A stretch of 15,150 bases of DNA, taken from the NCBI GenBank assembly GCA_009921765.1, contig RFXC01000096.1, positions 1 through 15,150 on the forward strand, given 5' to 3'. The first letter of the stretch is position 1, and each line of letters opens with the position of its first letter. Position numbers and translations under genes: made by a program. Origin of the DNA: Betaproteobacteria bacterium (lineage in GTDB: Bacteria; Pseudomonadota; Gammaproteobacteria; Burkholderiales; Burkholderiaceae). The notes beneath the pieces were generated by a model that saw nothing but the letters and a program-made list of their open reading frames with translations, searched no databases and was not told the DNA's origin. Shown here piece after piece: positions 7,074-15,049 of the stretch.

Positions 7074-8012
7074 ATGGCCAAGATGAAGTGCGCAATTATC
7101 GGCTCCGGCAATATCGGGACCGACCTGATGATCAAGCTGCTCAAGGGTTCGGATACGCTGGAGCTAGCGGCGGTTGTCGGGATCGATCCGGCCTCCGAAG
7201 GGCTGGCGATGGCCAGCGAACGCGGCGTCCCGACGACCCACGAAGGAATCGAGGGCCTGTGCCGGATGCCGCAATATGCCGATATCGGCATCGCCTTCGA
7301 TGCGACCTCGGCCTATGCGCACAAGGCGCACGACGAAATCCTCGCCCGTGACGGCAAGCTGATGGTCGACCTTACCCCGGCCGCGATCGGCCCGGCGACC
7401 ATTCCGCCGGTCAACCCGGCGGTCGATGCCGCGGTGCGCAACATCAACATGGTGACCTGTGGCGGGCAGGCGACGATCCCGATCGTCGCGGCGGTCTCGC
7501 AGGTCGCCAAGGTGCACTATGCCGAAATCGTCGCGTCGGTCTCCTCGCGCTCGGCTGGTCCCGGCACCCGTGCCAACATCGACGAGTTCACCCGCACCAC
7601 CGCCCGGGCGATCGAAACCGTCGGCGGCGCGGCAAAGGGTAGGGCGGTGATCATCCTCAATCCCGCCGAACCGCCGATGATCATGCGAGATACGATCTTC
7701 ACGCTGTCCGAAATGGTCGATGAGGACAAGGTTCGCGATTCGATCCTGGCGATGATCGCCAAAGTCCAGTCCTATGTGCCGGGCTACCGGCTCAAGCAGG
7801 ACGTCCAGTTCGAACGCTTCGGTTCGAACCGCCCGCTCAAAATTCCCGGTTACGGCGAATTCGAAGGTCTTAAGACCAGCGTGTTCCTCGAAGTCGAGGG
7901 TGCGGGCGATTATCTGCCCAACTATTCTGGCAATCTCGACATCATGACCGCCGCCGCCAAGGCTGCCGGCGAGAGCCTTGCCAAGACCCACATGGAAAAG
8001 ATCCCCGCATGA
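7074..8012 (+). CDS. xylQ: Acetaldehyde dehydrogenase (acylating)
   Basis: Converts the acetaldehyde released by the aldolase to acetyl-CoA, using NAD and CoA. From 7074 it is 312 residues, standard for DmpF/XylQ/MhpF. The N-terminal Rossmann motif is GSGNIGTD (residues 10-17). The catalytic cysteine is C129 in [12 protein letters not shown]. The C-terminal part includes [12 protein letters not shown] and the dimer and aldolase-contact region toward [20 protein letters not shown]. The stop overlaps the xylK start in ATGA. In this family the dehydrogenase and aldolase form a channelling complex through which acetaldehyde passes without release, and the overlap fits coupled synthesis of the two partners. 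Confidence 0.95.
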   Translation: MAKMKCAIIGSGNIGTDLMIKLLKGSDTLELAAVVGIDPASEGLAMASERGVPTTHEGIEGLCRMPQYADIGIAFDATSAYAHKAHDEILARDGKLMVDLTPAAIGPATIPPVNPAVDAAVRNINMVTCGGQATIPIVAAVSQVAKVHYAEIVASVSSRSAGPGTRANIDEFTRTTARAIETVGGAAKGRAVIILNPAEPPMIMRDTIFTLSEMVDEDKVRDSILAMIAKVQSYVPGYRLKQDVQFERFGSNRPLKIPGYGEFEGLKTSVFLEVEGAGDYLPNYSGNLDIMTAAAKAAGESLAKTHMEKIPA

Positions 8013-9040
8013 CCTTCAATCCCGAATCCGACCGGCTGTACATCCAGGACGTGACCCTGCGCGACGGGATGCACGCCATCCTGCACATGTACGGCACCGA
8101 CAGTGTCCGCACGATCGCCAAGGCGCTGGATGACGCGGGCGTCGATGCAATCGAAGTCTCGCATGGCGACGGCCTCAACGGTTCGACCTTCAACTACGGT
8201 TTCGGTGCCCATACCGACTGGGACTGGATCGAAGCCGCCGCCGATGTCATCAAGAACGCGGTGCTGACCACGCTGCTGGTGCCCGGTATAGGCACCGCAG
8301 AAGAACTCAAGCGAGCCTACTCGATGGGTGTCCGTTCGGTCCGGGTCGCGACCCATTGCACCGAGGCCGATGTCGGCAAGCAGCACATTGGCATTGCTCG
8401 CGATCTGGGCATGGACGTTTCGGGCTTCCTGATGATGAGCCACATGATCGAGCCCGAAGCGCTCGCCCAGCAGGCCCTGTTGATGGAAAGCTATGGCGCG
8501 CAGTGCGTCTATGTCACCGACAGCGGCGGCGCGCTCGATATGGACGGCGTGACCGCGCGGCTCCAGGCCTATGACCGGGTGCTCAAGCCCGAAACCCAGC
8601 GCGGTATCCACGCGCACCACAATCTGTCGCTCGGCGTGGCCAATTCGATCGTCGCGGCGCAGGCCGGGGCGGTGCGGATCGACGCCAGTCTCGCGGGCAT
8701 GGGAGCGGGCGCGGGGAACGCCCCGCTCGAGGTGTTTATCGCGGCGGCCAACCGAAAGGGCTGGAAGCACCGCTGCGACGTGATGGCGCTGATGGATGCG
8801 GCCGACGACATCATCCGCCCGCTGCAGGACCGACCGGTGCGGGTCGATCGCGAAACGCTGAGCCTGGGCTATGCCGGGGTCTATTCGAGCTTCCTGCGAC
8901 ACGCAGAGAAGGCTTCGGAGCAGTACGGTATCGATACCCGCGAGATTCTGGTCGAACTCGGCAACCGCAGGATGGTCGGCGGCCAGGAAGACATGATCAT
9001 CGACGTGGCGCTCGATCTGATCAAGGCCAGGGCAAACTGA
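8009..9040 (+). CDS. xylK: 4-Hydroxy-2-oxovalerate aldolase
   Basis: Divalent-metal class II aldolase that splits 4-hydroxy-2-oxovalerate into pyruvate and acetaldehyde. Its 343 residues fit the DmpG/BphI/XylK family (HMG-CoA lyase-like TIM barrel plus a C-terminal communication domain). The active site is visible as R18-D19 and H22 in [10 protein letters not shown], and the metal-binding H201 and H203 in GIHAHHN, one position on from the DmpG numbering. The C-terminal [18 protein letters not shown] motif belongs to the dehydrogenase-contact region. The gene overlaps xylQ by four bases and is followed one base later by xylI. Together with XylQ it delivers the pathway's end products to central metabolism. 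Confidence 0.96.
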   Translation: MTFNPESDRLYIQDVTLRDGMHAILHMYGTDSVRTIAKALDDAGVDAIEVSHGDGLNGSTFNYGFGAHTDWDWIEAAADVIKNAVLTTLLVPGIGTAEELKRAYSMGVRSVRVATHCTEADVGKQHIGIARDLGMDVSGFLMMSHMIEPEALAQQALLMESYGAQCVYVTDSGGALDMDGVTARLQAYDRVLKPETQRGIHAHHNLSLGVANSIVAAQAGAVRIDASLAGMGAGAGNAPLEVFIAAANRKGWKHRCDVMALMDAADDIIRPLQDRPVRVDRETLSLGYAGVYSSFLRHAEKASEQYGIDTREILVELGNRRMVGGQEDMIIDVALDLIKARAN

Positions 9041-9041
9041 C

Positions 9042-9812
9042 ATGGACAGGCTCGTAAATTACGCCGAAAAGCTCGACACCGCCGCGCGTGAGTCCACAGC
9101 GACACCGCAGATCACGCCGGTGGACACTGCTTTCACGGTCGCGGAGGCCTATCAGGTGCAGAAACTCTCGGTCGACCGTCGCCTGGCGCGCGGCGAACGG
9201 CGGATCGGCGTCAAGATGGGGCTGACCAGCCGTGCCAAGATGCTGCAGGTCGGCGTAGAGGAAGTGGCTTGGGGACGGCTGACCGACGCCATGCTGGTCG
9301 AGGAAGGCTCAGCCCTGTCGCGCGCGCGCTATGTTCACCCCCGGGTCGAACCTGAGGTGGCCTTTCTGATGAAGGCGCCGCTGGCCGGCAAGGTTACTGC
9401 TGCCGCGGCGTTGGCCGCGGTCGAAGCGATCGCTCCGGCCATGGAGATCATCGATAGTCGGTACGAGAACTTCAAGTTCGCACTGGAAGACGTGATCGCC
9501 GATAACACCTCCTCATCCGGGCTGGTGATCGGCTCCTGGCACGATCCACGGATCGATTTTTCGAATCTCGGCGTGATCCTCGAGATCGACGGCGAGGTGG
9601 TCCAGGTGGGATCGACCGCGGCAATCCTCGGCCACCCGATCCGCTCGCTGGTTGCTGCGGCGAGGCTGGTCGCGGAGGCGGGCGAGCAGATCAACGCCGG
9701 CGATATAGTCATGGCCGGCGGGATCACTGCCGCACCCAACCTGGCCCCGGGCCAGACCGTGCGGACCACGGTTCAAGATCTTGGCGCGGTCATGTTCCAG
9801 GTGGAGGCCTGA
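9042..9812 (+). CDS. xylI: 4-Oxalocrotonate decarboxylase
   Basis: Decarboxylates 2-oxo-3-hexenedioate (4-oxalocrotonate) to 2-hydroxypenta-2,4-dienoate, which XylJ then hydrates. It is 256 residues long, homologous to XylJ but of the decarboxylase subtype: IGVKMGLTSRAKMLQVG (about residues 54-70), EEVAWGRLTDAMLVEEG, HPRVEPEVAFL with the metal-site acids, AMEIIDSRYENFKF and VIADNTSSSGLV all match XylI/DmpH. It starts one base after xylK and ends one base before xylH, so it lies in the most compressed part of the operon. This gene and xylJ at 6257 are paralogues divided by function; the motif differences above are the reason for assigning them this way round. Confidence 0.94.
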   Translation: MDRLVNYAEKLDTAARESTATPQITPVDTAFTVAEAYQVQKLSVDRRLARGERRIGVKMGLTSRAKMLQVGVEEVAWGRLTDAMLVEEGSALSRARYVHPRVEPEVAFLMKAPLAGKVTAAAALAAVEAIAPAMEIIDSRYENFKFALEDVIADNTSSSGLVIGSWHDPRIDFSNLGVILEIDGEVVQVGSTAAILGHPIRSLVAAARLVAEAGEQINAGDIVMAGGITAAPNLAPGQTVRTTVQDLGAVMFQVEA

Positions 9813-9813
9813 T

Positions 9814-10050
9814 ATGCCGATCATCGAGGTAAACCTGCTCGAAGGGCGCGCTCCGGAAGCCAAGGAACGGCTGATCCAGGCGCTGACCAACGCGGCGATC
9901 GAGGCGATCGGCGCGCCGCGCGAATCGGTCAGGGTGATCCTGCGGGAGATGGCGCCTGCACATTTCGCGGTCGGTGGGCAGAGTCTGGCCGCAAAGGCCA
10001 CTGCAACAGCGCAATCGAAAGTTGAAGAAGATTGGTCGGATGAAAGCTGA
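9814..10050 (+). CDS. xylH: 4-Oxalocrotonate tautomerase, C-terminally extended
   Basis: Tautomerises 2-hydroxymuconate to 2-oxo-3-hexenedioate, feeding XylI. The start MPIIEVNLLEGR gives the catalytic amino-terminal proline after methionine removal. Counting Pro as residue 1, R11, R39 and F50 fall exactly where the XylH/DmpI active-site residues lie. The chain is 78 codons (77 residues mature), whereas classical XylH has 62 residues. The extra tail, ending KVEEDWSDES, is acidic and has no counterpart in the enzymes I know. The frame continues upstream of 9814, but the Pro-1 requirement fixes this start. It begins one base after xylI and its last 11 bases overlap xylT. Confidence 0.93.
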   Translation: MPIIEVNLLEGRAPEAKERLIQALTNAAIEAIGAPRESVRVILREMAPAHFAVGGQSLAAKATATAQSKVEEDWSDES

Positions 10051-10321
10051 AGCGCATCAGATCCGCATTGTCGGTGGCGCACAGTTCACCTGTTCCGAAG
10101 AGGAGCGCGTACTGTTCGCGATGGAGCGATCCGGCCTGGACGAAATCGGCGTGGGCTGCCGTGGCGGCGGCTGTGGCTTCTGCCGGGTCCGCGTCGTCGA
10201 GGGTAAGTATCGGACCGGCAAGATGAGCACGGCCAAGGTAACTGCCGCCGATCAGGCACAGGGCTACGCACTGGCGTGCCGGCTCTATCCGTTGAACGAT
10301 CTGCTGATCGAAGTTGGATGA
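10040..10321 (+). CDS. xylT: Chloroplast-type [2Fe-2S] ferredoxin, XylT-like
   Basis: Small [2Fe-2S] ferredoxin of 93 residues. In the TOL pathway XylT reduces inactivated Fe(III) catechol 2,3-dioxygenase back to Fe(II). The cluster ligands are C40, C45, C48 (VGCRGGGCGFCRVRV) and C80 (ALACRLYP), the CX4CX2C...C plant-type pattern. The sequence around GKMSTAKV and the weakly hydrophobic ending LNDLLIEVG match XylT/NahT. The ATG at 10040 is chosen because an earlier in-frame ATG (9974) lies deep inside xylH and encodes unrelated residues. It overlaps xylH by 11 bases. Its place at the end of the meta operon, far from xylE, differs from TOL, where xylT directly precedes xylE. Because the upstream Rieske oxygenase has no ferredoxin nearby, a second role cannot be excluded, but Rieske or adrenodoxin-type partners are the rule. 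Confidence 0.93.
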   Translation: MKAEAHQIRIVGGAQFTCSEEERVLFAMERSGLDEIGVGCRGGGCGFCRVRVVEGKYRTGKMSTAKVTAADQAQGYALACRLYPLNDLLIEVG

Positions 10322-10340
10322 GATTTAAGGGAGAATTGTC

Positions 10341-11846
10341 ATGGCTACGCAGTTGAAGAGTGCAGAAAACGAATACGGAATCAAATCGGAATATGGCCAC
10401 TACATCGGCGGCGAATGGATCGCCGGAGACAGCGGCAAGACCATCGATCTGGTCAATCCCTCGACGGGTAAGGTGCTGACCAAGATTCAGGCGGGCAACA
10501 CCAAGGACATCGAACGCGCGATTGCCGCCGCCAAGGCTGCGTTCCCCAAGTGGTCGCAGAGTCTGCCGGGTGAGCGTCAGGACATCCTGATCGAAATCGC
10601 GCGCCGCCTGAAGGCCCGCCATTCGCATTATGCCACCCTCGAAACGCTCAACAACGGCAAGCCGATGCGCGAATCGATGTATTTCGATATGCCGCAGACG
10701 ATCGGGCAGTTCGAACTGTTCGCCGGTGCCGCCTATGGCTTGCACGGCCAGACGCTCGATTATCCCGACGCAGTCGGCATCGTTCACCGCGAACCGCTCG
10801 GCGTCTGCGCGCAGATCATCCCCTGGAACGTGCCGATGCTGATGATGGCATGCAAGATCGCACCTGCGCTGGCTTCGGGCAACACCGTGGTGCTCAAGCC
10901 GGCCGAGACGGTCTGCCTTTCGGTGATCGAATTCTTCATGGAAATGGCCGATCTGCTGCCACCGGGCGTGATCAACGTAGTCACCGGCTACGGTGCCGAC
11001 GTGGGTGAGGCGCTGGTTACCAGCCCCGATGTCGCCAAGGTCGCCTTCACCGGATCGGTCGCCACCGCGCGCCGGATCATCCAGTACGCCTCGGCCAACA
11101 TCATTCCGCAGACGCTCGAACTCGGCGGCAAGTCGGCGCACATCGTGTGCGGCGATGCCGACATCGACGCGGCGGTCGAAAGCGCGACCATGTCGACCGT
11201 CCTCAACAAGGGCGAAGTCTGCCTGGCCGGTTCGCGCCTGTTCCTGCACCAGTCCATCCAGGACGAGTTCCTCGCCAAGTTCAAGACCGCGCTGGAAGGC
11301 ATCCGCCAGGGCGATCCGCTCGACATGGCCACCCAGCTTGGCGCCCAGGCATCGAAGATGCAGTTCGACAAGGTTGAAAGCTATCTTCGCCTCGCGACCG
11401 AGGAAGGAGCGGAAGTCCTTACCGGTGGTACCCGCTCGGATGCCGCCAACCTGGCTGGTGGCAACTTTATCAAGCCGACGATCTTCACCAATGTGAAGAA
11501 CACCATGCGCATCGCGCAGGAGGAAATCTTCGGTCCAGTGACCAGCGTGATCACCTGGAACGACGAAGACGACATGATGGCGCAGGCCAACAACACGACC
11601 TACGGCCTGGCCGGCGGGGTCTGGACCAAGGACATCGCCCGGGCCCACCGGATTGCGCGCAAGCTCGAAACCGGCACGGTTTGGATCAACCGTTACTACA
11701 ACCTCAAGGCCAACATGCCGCTGGGTGGCTACAAGCAGAGCGGCTTCGGGCGCGAATTCAGCCATGAAGTGCTGAATCACTACACCCAGACCAAGTCGGT
11801 GGTGGTGAACCTGCAGGAAGGTCGCACCGGAATGTTCGATCAGTGA
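10341..11846 (+). CDS. NAD(P)-dependent aldehyde dehydrogenase (aromatic aldehyde likely)
   Basis: Aldehyde dehydrogenase of 501 residues. The nucleotide-site segment is [14 protein letters not shown], followed by VLKPAE. The general base is E260 in LELGGKS and the catalytic cysteine is C294 in [10 protein letters not shown], where Glu replaces the more usual Gln. The C-terminal end [14 protein letters not shown]...[14 protein letters not shown] is of the class 1/2 or phenylacetaldehyde-dehydrogenase kind, and it does not look like TOL XylC, whose ending is different. In the context of xylMA and bphB it probably oxidises benzaldehydes (from methylarenes) or salicylaldehyde; sphingomonad clusters carry a gene named xylC next to bphB. 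The substrate is inferred. It starts 19 bases after xylT behind a good AAGGGAGA ribosome site, so it may belong to the same transcript. Confidence 0.85.
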   Translation: MATQLKSAENEYGIKSEYGHYIGGEWIAGDSGKTIDLVNPSTGKVLTKIQAGNTKDIERAIAAAKAAFPKWSQSLPGERQDILIEIARRLKARHSHYATLETLNNGKPMRESMYFDMPQTIGQFELFAGAAYGLHGQTLDYPDAVGIVHREPLGVCAQIIPWNVPMLMMACKIAPALASGNTVVLKPAETVCLSVIEFFMEMADLLPPGVINVVTGYGADVGEALVTSPDVAKVAFTGSVATARRIIQYASANIIPQTLELGGKSAHIVCGDADIDAAVESATMSTVLNKGEVCLAGSRLFLHQSIQDEFLAKFKTALEGIRQGDPLDMATQLGAQASKMQFDKVESYLRLATEEGAEVLTGGTRSDAANLAGGNFIKPTIFTNVKNTMRIAQEEIFGPVTSVITWNDEDDMMAQANNTTYGLAGGVWTKDIARAHRIARKLETGTVWINRYYNLKANMPLGGYKQSGFGREFSHEVLNHYTQTKSVVVNLQEGRTGMFDQ

Positions 11847-11863
11847 TCGGCTAGCAACGATCA

Positions 11864-11881
11864 TTGGGAGAAGCGATGTGA
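11864..11881 (+). promoter_or_regulatory. Ribosome binding site and start-stop ATGTGA overlapping the bphB GTG start
   Basis: GGGAGAAG (11866-11873) precedes the sequence ATGTGA (11876-11881). The ATG is followed at once by TGA, so it cannot begin a protein. The GTG two bases later (11878) opens the bphB frame, seven bases after GGAG. This decides the start codon and leaves a minimal start-stop unit directly on top of it. Confidence 0.6.
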
Positions 11882-12678
11882 CAGCAAGACTCGAAGGACA
11901 GGTGGCACTGCTGACCGGCGGTGCCACCGGAATTGGCGCGGCGGTCGTCGCGCGCTTTATCGAAGAAGGTGCAAGGGTCGGCGTCCTGGTCAGGGACGCC
12001 GACCAGGCCGCAATGGTGCACTCGGCGTACGGCGACGAGGTGGTCGTGGTTGAAGGCGATGTCCGCAAATATGCTGACAACCGAGCGGCGGTCGCCGCAA
12101 CCGTTGCCGCTTTCGGCAAGCTTGACGTGTTTGTCGGCAATGCCGGGATATGGGACTACATGACGCCGCTGGAGGACATGGCGCCCGAGAAGATTTCGGA
12201 AACCCTTGATGAAATCTTTGGCGTCAACGTCAAAGGCTACTTCCTTGGCGCCCGGGCCGCCATTCCGGAACTCAGGAAAACGAAAGGCAGCATTATTTTC
12301 ACCGCCTCGACTTCGAGCTTCTACACCGGCGGCGGCGGCACACCCTATGTTGCGTCGAAGCACGCGGTTTTGGGTCTGATCCGCCAGTTGGCCTGGGAAC
12401 TGACCCCGGACATCCGCGTCAACGGCGTCGCGCCGGGCGGCACCCGTACACCGCTGGGCGGCACCAAGGCAGGCGGCACGGCCGATGTCCACATGGAGGA
12501 CATGGAAGGACTCGATGCGATGATTGCCGCAATGACGCCGCTGGGCAGGATCGCCGAAGCTGACGATCATTCGGGTCTTTATGCCTTGCTCGCTTCGCGC
12601 CGGGATTCTGCCTACATGACCGGAACCGTGTTGCTCAGCGACGGTGGCATCGGCATCGGCAAACGTCCCGAAGGCTAA
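11878..12678 (+). CDS. bphB: cis-2,3-Dihydrodiol dehydrogenase, BphB-like short-chain dehydrogenase
   Basis: NAD-dependent short-chain dehydrogenase (266 residues) that rearomatises a cis-dihydrodiol to a catechol. The cofactor motif TGGATGIG is at residues 13-20. NAGIWDY (88-94) is a hallmark of BphB/TodD/NahB dihydrodiol dehydrogenases rather than of general SDRs. The catalytic residues are S144, Y157 and K161 (YVASK), and the [10 protein letters not shown] loop follows. It starts with GTG at 11878 because the nearby ATG is out of frame and stops at once. It is the last + strand gene and is followed by a strong terminator. The dioxygenase that would supply its substrate (biphenyl, naphthalene or toluene type) is not in the window. 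A XylL-like role on a carboxylated diol is less likely given the NAGIWDY motif. Confidence 0.88.
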   Translation: MTARLEGQVALLTGGATGIGAAVVARFIEEGARVGVLVRDADQAAMVHSAYGDEVVVVEGDVRKYADNRAAVAATVAAFGKLDVFVGNAGIWDYMTPLEDMAPEKISETLDEIFGVNVKGYFLGARAAIPELRKTKGSIIFTASTSSFYTGGGGTPYVASKHAVLGLIRQLAWELTPDIRVNGVAPGGTRTPLGGTKAGGTADVHMEDMEGLDAMIAAMTPLGRIAEADDHSGLYALLASRRDSAYMTGTVLLSDGGIGIGKRPEG

Positions 12679-12704
12679 GCCTACAACCAGCCTCTCCACC
12701 CTTA

Positions 12705-12738
12705 ACGGGCGCCCGTTCTGCGGGCGCCCGTCTTTTTA
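12705..12738 (+). terminator. Rho-independent terminator after bphB
   Basis: A perfect 11-base-pair stem, ACGGGCGCCCG (12705-12715) with CGGGCGCCCGT (12721-12731), has a TTCTG loop and is followed by CTTTTTAT. It lies 27 bases past the bphB stop and ends the long + strand operon. The convergent xylA stop codon lies within its T-run, and on the - strand the stem has only a few Ts after it, so it may stop that transcript less efficiently. Confidence 0.9.
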
Positions 12739-13776
12739 TCCCCTGCTGCCCCGGTCGAGAAAGCGGTCCGCGGAAATGGCCGAACGTTCGAAACCTGCGG
12801 CAATCAGCCGTGCTTCGGCCTGATCGATCATCGCCGGCGGGCCGCACAGATAGGCTTCGTGGGCGAGCAGGTTCGTGATGCCGGCGATCTGTTCGGTAAT
12901 CAGTCCGCGCGCTCCGGCCCAGTCACTGCCGAGGTCTTCCTCGGACAAGGCAGGGGTGAAGGTGAACGGGGCTTGCCAGCGATTGCGCAAGGCCTCGATT
13001 TGGTCGAGCGCATAAAGATTGGCCTGCTGGCGCGCGCCATAAAGCAGGTGGACGGGGCGTGTGCCGCCAGCTGCCAGCGCTTGTTGCAGGATCGAGACGA
13101 TCGGAGCGAGCCCGCTGCCGCCGGCGATGCACAGCATCGGTGCCTGGCCATCATTGAGGGCGAACTGGCCGAATGGCGCGGCAACCGTCAGCTCGGTGCC
13201 GGTGCGATCGGCGCCGAACAGCCAGTCGGTGAACGCGCCGCCAGGCACATGGCGAATGTGGAAGTGGAGCTGCCGCACCGGCCCGGCCAGCGAGGCGAAC
13301 GCAAAGGAATAGCTGCGCGCGCCGTCGACGCCGGGCGCGGTCAGATCGGCATATTGCCCCGGCGCGAAGGCCAGCGGGCGATCAAGCTCGATCGTCAGGC
13401 CGATGATATCCTTGCACAGGCGCGGTGCAGCAATGATGGTGCCGCGATAGTCTTCCACGGCAAGGCCCTGCACCAGCGGCGCATCGACCGCGATCGTCAG
13501 GTCGGAACGCGGGATGGCCTGGCAAGCCAGCCGGTAGCCGCCCCGCACTTCTTCCCCTTCCAGCGCCAGGGCCGAGGGGCTCAATTCGCCGATCTTGCCG
13601 GTTACAAGTTTGAACTTGCAGGTCCCGCAGGAACCCACCTTGCAATCGTGCGGCATGGCCAGGCCTTGGCCCAGCATCGCTTCGAGCAGCGTCTTGCCTG
13701 CCGGGACCGTGATCGTGGTTGGCCAACCCTCCACGGACACGGTGTTCACCTTGGATTTGCGCAGAAACGAGAACAT
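12736..13776 (-). CDS. xylA: Xylene/toluene monooxygenase electron-transfer component (ferredoxin-NAD(P)H reductase)
   Basis: Passes electrons from NADH to the membrane hydroxylase XylM. It is 346 residues long with the fused order of TOL XylA. An N-terminal plant-type [2Fe-2S] domain has C45, C50, C53 (DCKVGSCGTCKFK) and C85 (RLACQAIP). An FAD domain has PGQYADL and RSYSFAFA. An NAD domain has CIAGGSGLAPI and the C-terminal YLCGPPAMIDQAE. VPGGAFTDWLFGADRTG and YGARQQANLYALDQIEAL match XylA closely, and the end ISADRFLDR recalls its ADRFYNR. It lies 79 bases downstream of xylM on the same strand. The start has no obvious Shine-Dalgarno (ACCCGCCC precedes the ATG), and a stem-loop lies just upstream. 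Its stop falls in the T-run of the convergent terminator. Confidence 0.95.
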   Translation of the reverse strand: MFSFLRKSKVNTVSVEGWPTTITVPAGKTLLEAMLGQGLAMPHDCKVGSCGTCKFKLVTGKIGELSPSALALEGEEVRGGYRLACQAIPRSDLTIAVDAPLVQGLAVEDYRGTIIAAPRLCKDIIGLTIELDRPLAFAPGQYADLTAPGVDGARSYSFAFASLAGPVRQLHFHIRHVPGGAFTDWLFGADRTGTELTVAAPFGQFALNDGQAPMLCIAGGSGLAPIVSILQQALAAGGTRPVHLLYGARQQANLYALDQIEALRNRWQAPFTFTPALSEEDLGSDWAGARGLITEQIAGITNLLAHEAYLCGPPAMIDQAEARLIAAGFERSAISADRFLDRGSRG

Positions 13777-13798
13777 GGGCGGGTTGATCCAAATTGCG

Positions 13799-13828
13799 CG
13801 GGCGGCTCCCGCTGCCGGATGCCGCCCG
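13799..13828 (-). repeat. Intercistronic stem-loop between xylM and xylA
   Basis: An 8-base-pair inverted repeat, CGGGCGGC (13799-13806) with GCCGCCCG (13821-13828), encloses a 14-base loop in the 79-base gap between the xylM stop and the xylA start. No T-run follows it, so it is unlikely to be a strong terminator. It could be an mRNA-stability or processing element, or simply chance pairing in GC-rich sequence. Confidence 0.5.
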
Positions 13829-13855
13829 AATGGGGGTTAATTCGTGCTTGCGCGA

Positions 13856-14959
13856 TCAGGCGCTGGCCAGCCATCGCGGCCAGCCGGCGTGCGCGTTGGC
13901 CTGGTCTGCCAGCTTGCGTTCGCCCGGGGTGGCGAAGCGCTCGTCCCAGTCCTTGAGGCGCGGCTGCGCGATATAGCGGAACCACACCGGGGGGATCAGG
14001 CCGGTGGCGAAGCACAGGAACAGCGAGGGCATCTGCGGCGCCTGCGGTTCGGGCTTCAGCGCATAGAAGGGAATGTGGCCATCGAGGTGGTGGTTGATAT
14101 GATTGGTGATTTCCGCTCCGATCGGTCGGACAATCGCGCCAAGATGGTTCCAAGCGTGATGGACGTCGATCGGTGCGCCTTCTTCCCGGATCAGGCCATA
14201 GTGCTGGAAATAGTTGAATCCTTCCACGAACATCTTGGCCATCATCATCGCGCCAACGGCGGTCAGGGCTGCGGGCAGGCCCGCAATCAGGCCTACGAAA
14301 GCGATGATACCGCCCGAAAGCAGCGGCAGAAGCCAAATAGGATTGCGCCATCCCAATCGGGAATGGCCCAGCTTGCCCAGGATCTCTGCAGACTTTTCCC
14401 ATGAATCCTTGTATGATCCCCAGCTCGCCTGAAGCACGAAGCTGTAGATGGTCTGGCCGCGGTACGGCGTGTCACTGTCCTTGACGGTATCTAGATGAAC
14501 GTGGTGGGTGACGATGTGGGCGATATCGCGATTGGGATCACCATAGAAGGCGCTCAGGCACTTGGCGACATAGCGCGGAAACCAGTGGCGGCGATGCATG
14601 AGCTCGTGCGCAACAGGCAACGTCGGTACCGCCGAAAGCCAGCCCAAGCTGAGCAGCGAACCAACCAGTTGCCAGGGTGAATTATCGGTGCCGATAATCG
14701 GGTTGATCCCTGCTGCGACCGATCGAGCAAAGGCCCAGACCAGCAGGATCATGCAGGGAAGCTGGAGGTACATGGCGAGATCGCCCAGCAGCGCGGCACC
14801 AGCCGCGCGCATGTGGTGATCGGACGGCAGCAGAATGTCCAAGGCCATCAGCACCGGAAAGGTTGCCGCGCCCAGCCAGACATAATTACCGCCAACCATG
14901 AAGCCTACAGCTCCCGCCAGGGTCATGAGCGGAATGAGGAAATAGCGCAGTCCGTCCAT
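13856..14959 (-). CDS. xylM: Xylene/toluene monooxygenase hydroxylase component (membrane di-iron)
   Basis: Integral-membrane non-haem di-iron hydroxylase that oxidises the methyl group of toluene and xylenes to the benzyl alcohol (AlkB family). It is 367 residues, the XylM length. The start MDGLRYFLIPLMTLAG and the run NYVWLGAATFPVLMALDILLP match TOL XylM. Histidine boxes are H118-x3-H122-x2-H125 (HELMHRRH), H148-x3-H152-H153 (HIVTHHVHLDT), H253 (NYFQHYGL), H267-H268 (VHHAWNH) and H287-x2-H290-H291 (NHINHH). Hydrophobic stretches near residues 5-43, 60-85, 98-117 and 205-243 are the likely membrane segments; no cleavable signal is seen. GGAGAAG precedes the start. It is followed by xylA, as in TOL, but here the pair is on the strand opposite to the meta operon. 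Alkane oxidation is less likely given the close XylM match. Confidence 0.96.
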   Translation of the reverse strand: MDGLRYFLIPLMTLAGAVGFMVGGNYVWLGAATFPVLMALDILLPSDHHMRAAGAALLGDLAMYLQLPCMILLVWAFARSVAAGINPIIGTDNSPWQLVGSLLSLGWLSAVPTLPVAHELMHRRHWFPRYVAKCLSAFYGDPNRDIAHIVTHHVHLDTVKDSDTPYRGQTIYSFVLQASWGSYKDSWEKSAEILGKLGHSRLGWRNPIWLLPLLSGGIIAFVGLIAGLPAALTAVGAMMMAKMFVEGFNYFQHYGLIREEGAPIDVHHAWNHLGAIVRPIGAEITNHINHHLDGHIPFYALKPEPQAPQMPSLFLCFATGLIPPVWFRYIAQPRLKDWDERFATPGERKLADQANAHAGWPRWLASA

Positions 14960-15010
14960 CGAACTTCTCCAGGGTTTTCCCGTTAAGGCCGTGCCTGTCT
15001 GGGCAAGGGT

Positions 15011-15036
15011 GAGGGCGGCGGCGAACCGCCGCCCTC
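15011..15036 (-). terminator. Stem-loop between receptor gene and xylM; terminator or attenuator-like
   Basis: A perfect 11-base-pair stem (15011-15021 with 15026-15036) closes a four-base loop that reads TTCG on the - strand, a very stable tetraloop. It lies 13 bases past the receptor stop. It lacks a clear T-run (ACCCTTGCCC follows), so it could be a terminator, a leaky one that lets some transcript reach xylM, or a 3' stabiliser. Confidence 0.6.
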
Positions 15037-15049
15037 GGGGTAATGGGTC

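Noticed and set aside
10086..12140. Very long open frame on the - strand (684 codons) opposite the aldehyde dehydrogenase and bphB
   Set aside because: Antisense shadow of high-GC coding DNA. Its translation shows no family motif, and the + strand genes beneath it have full catalytic motifs.
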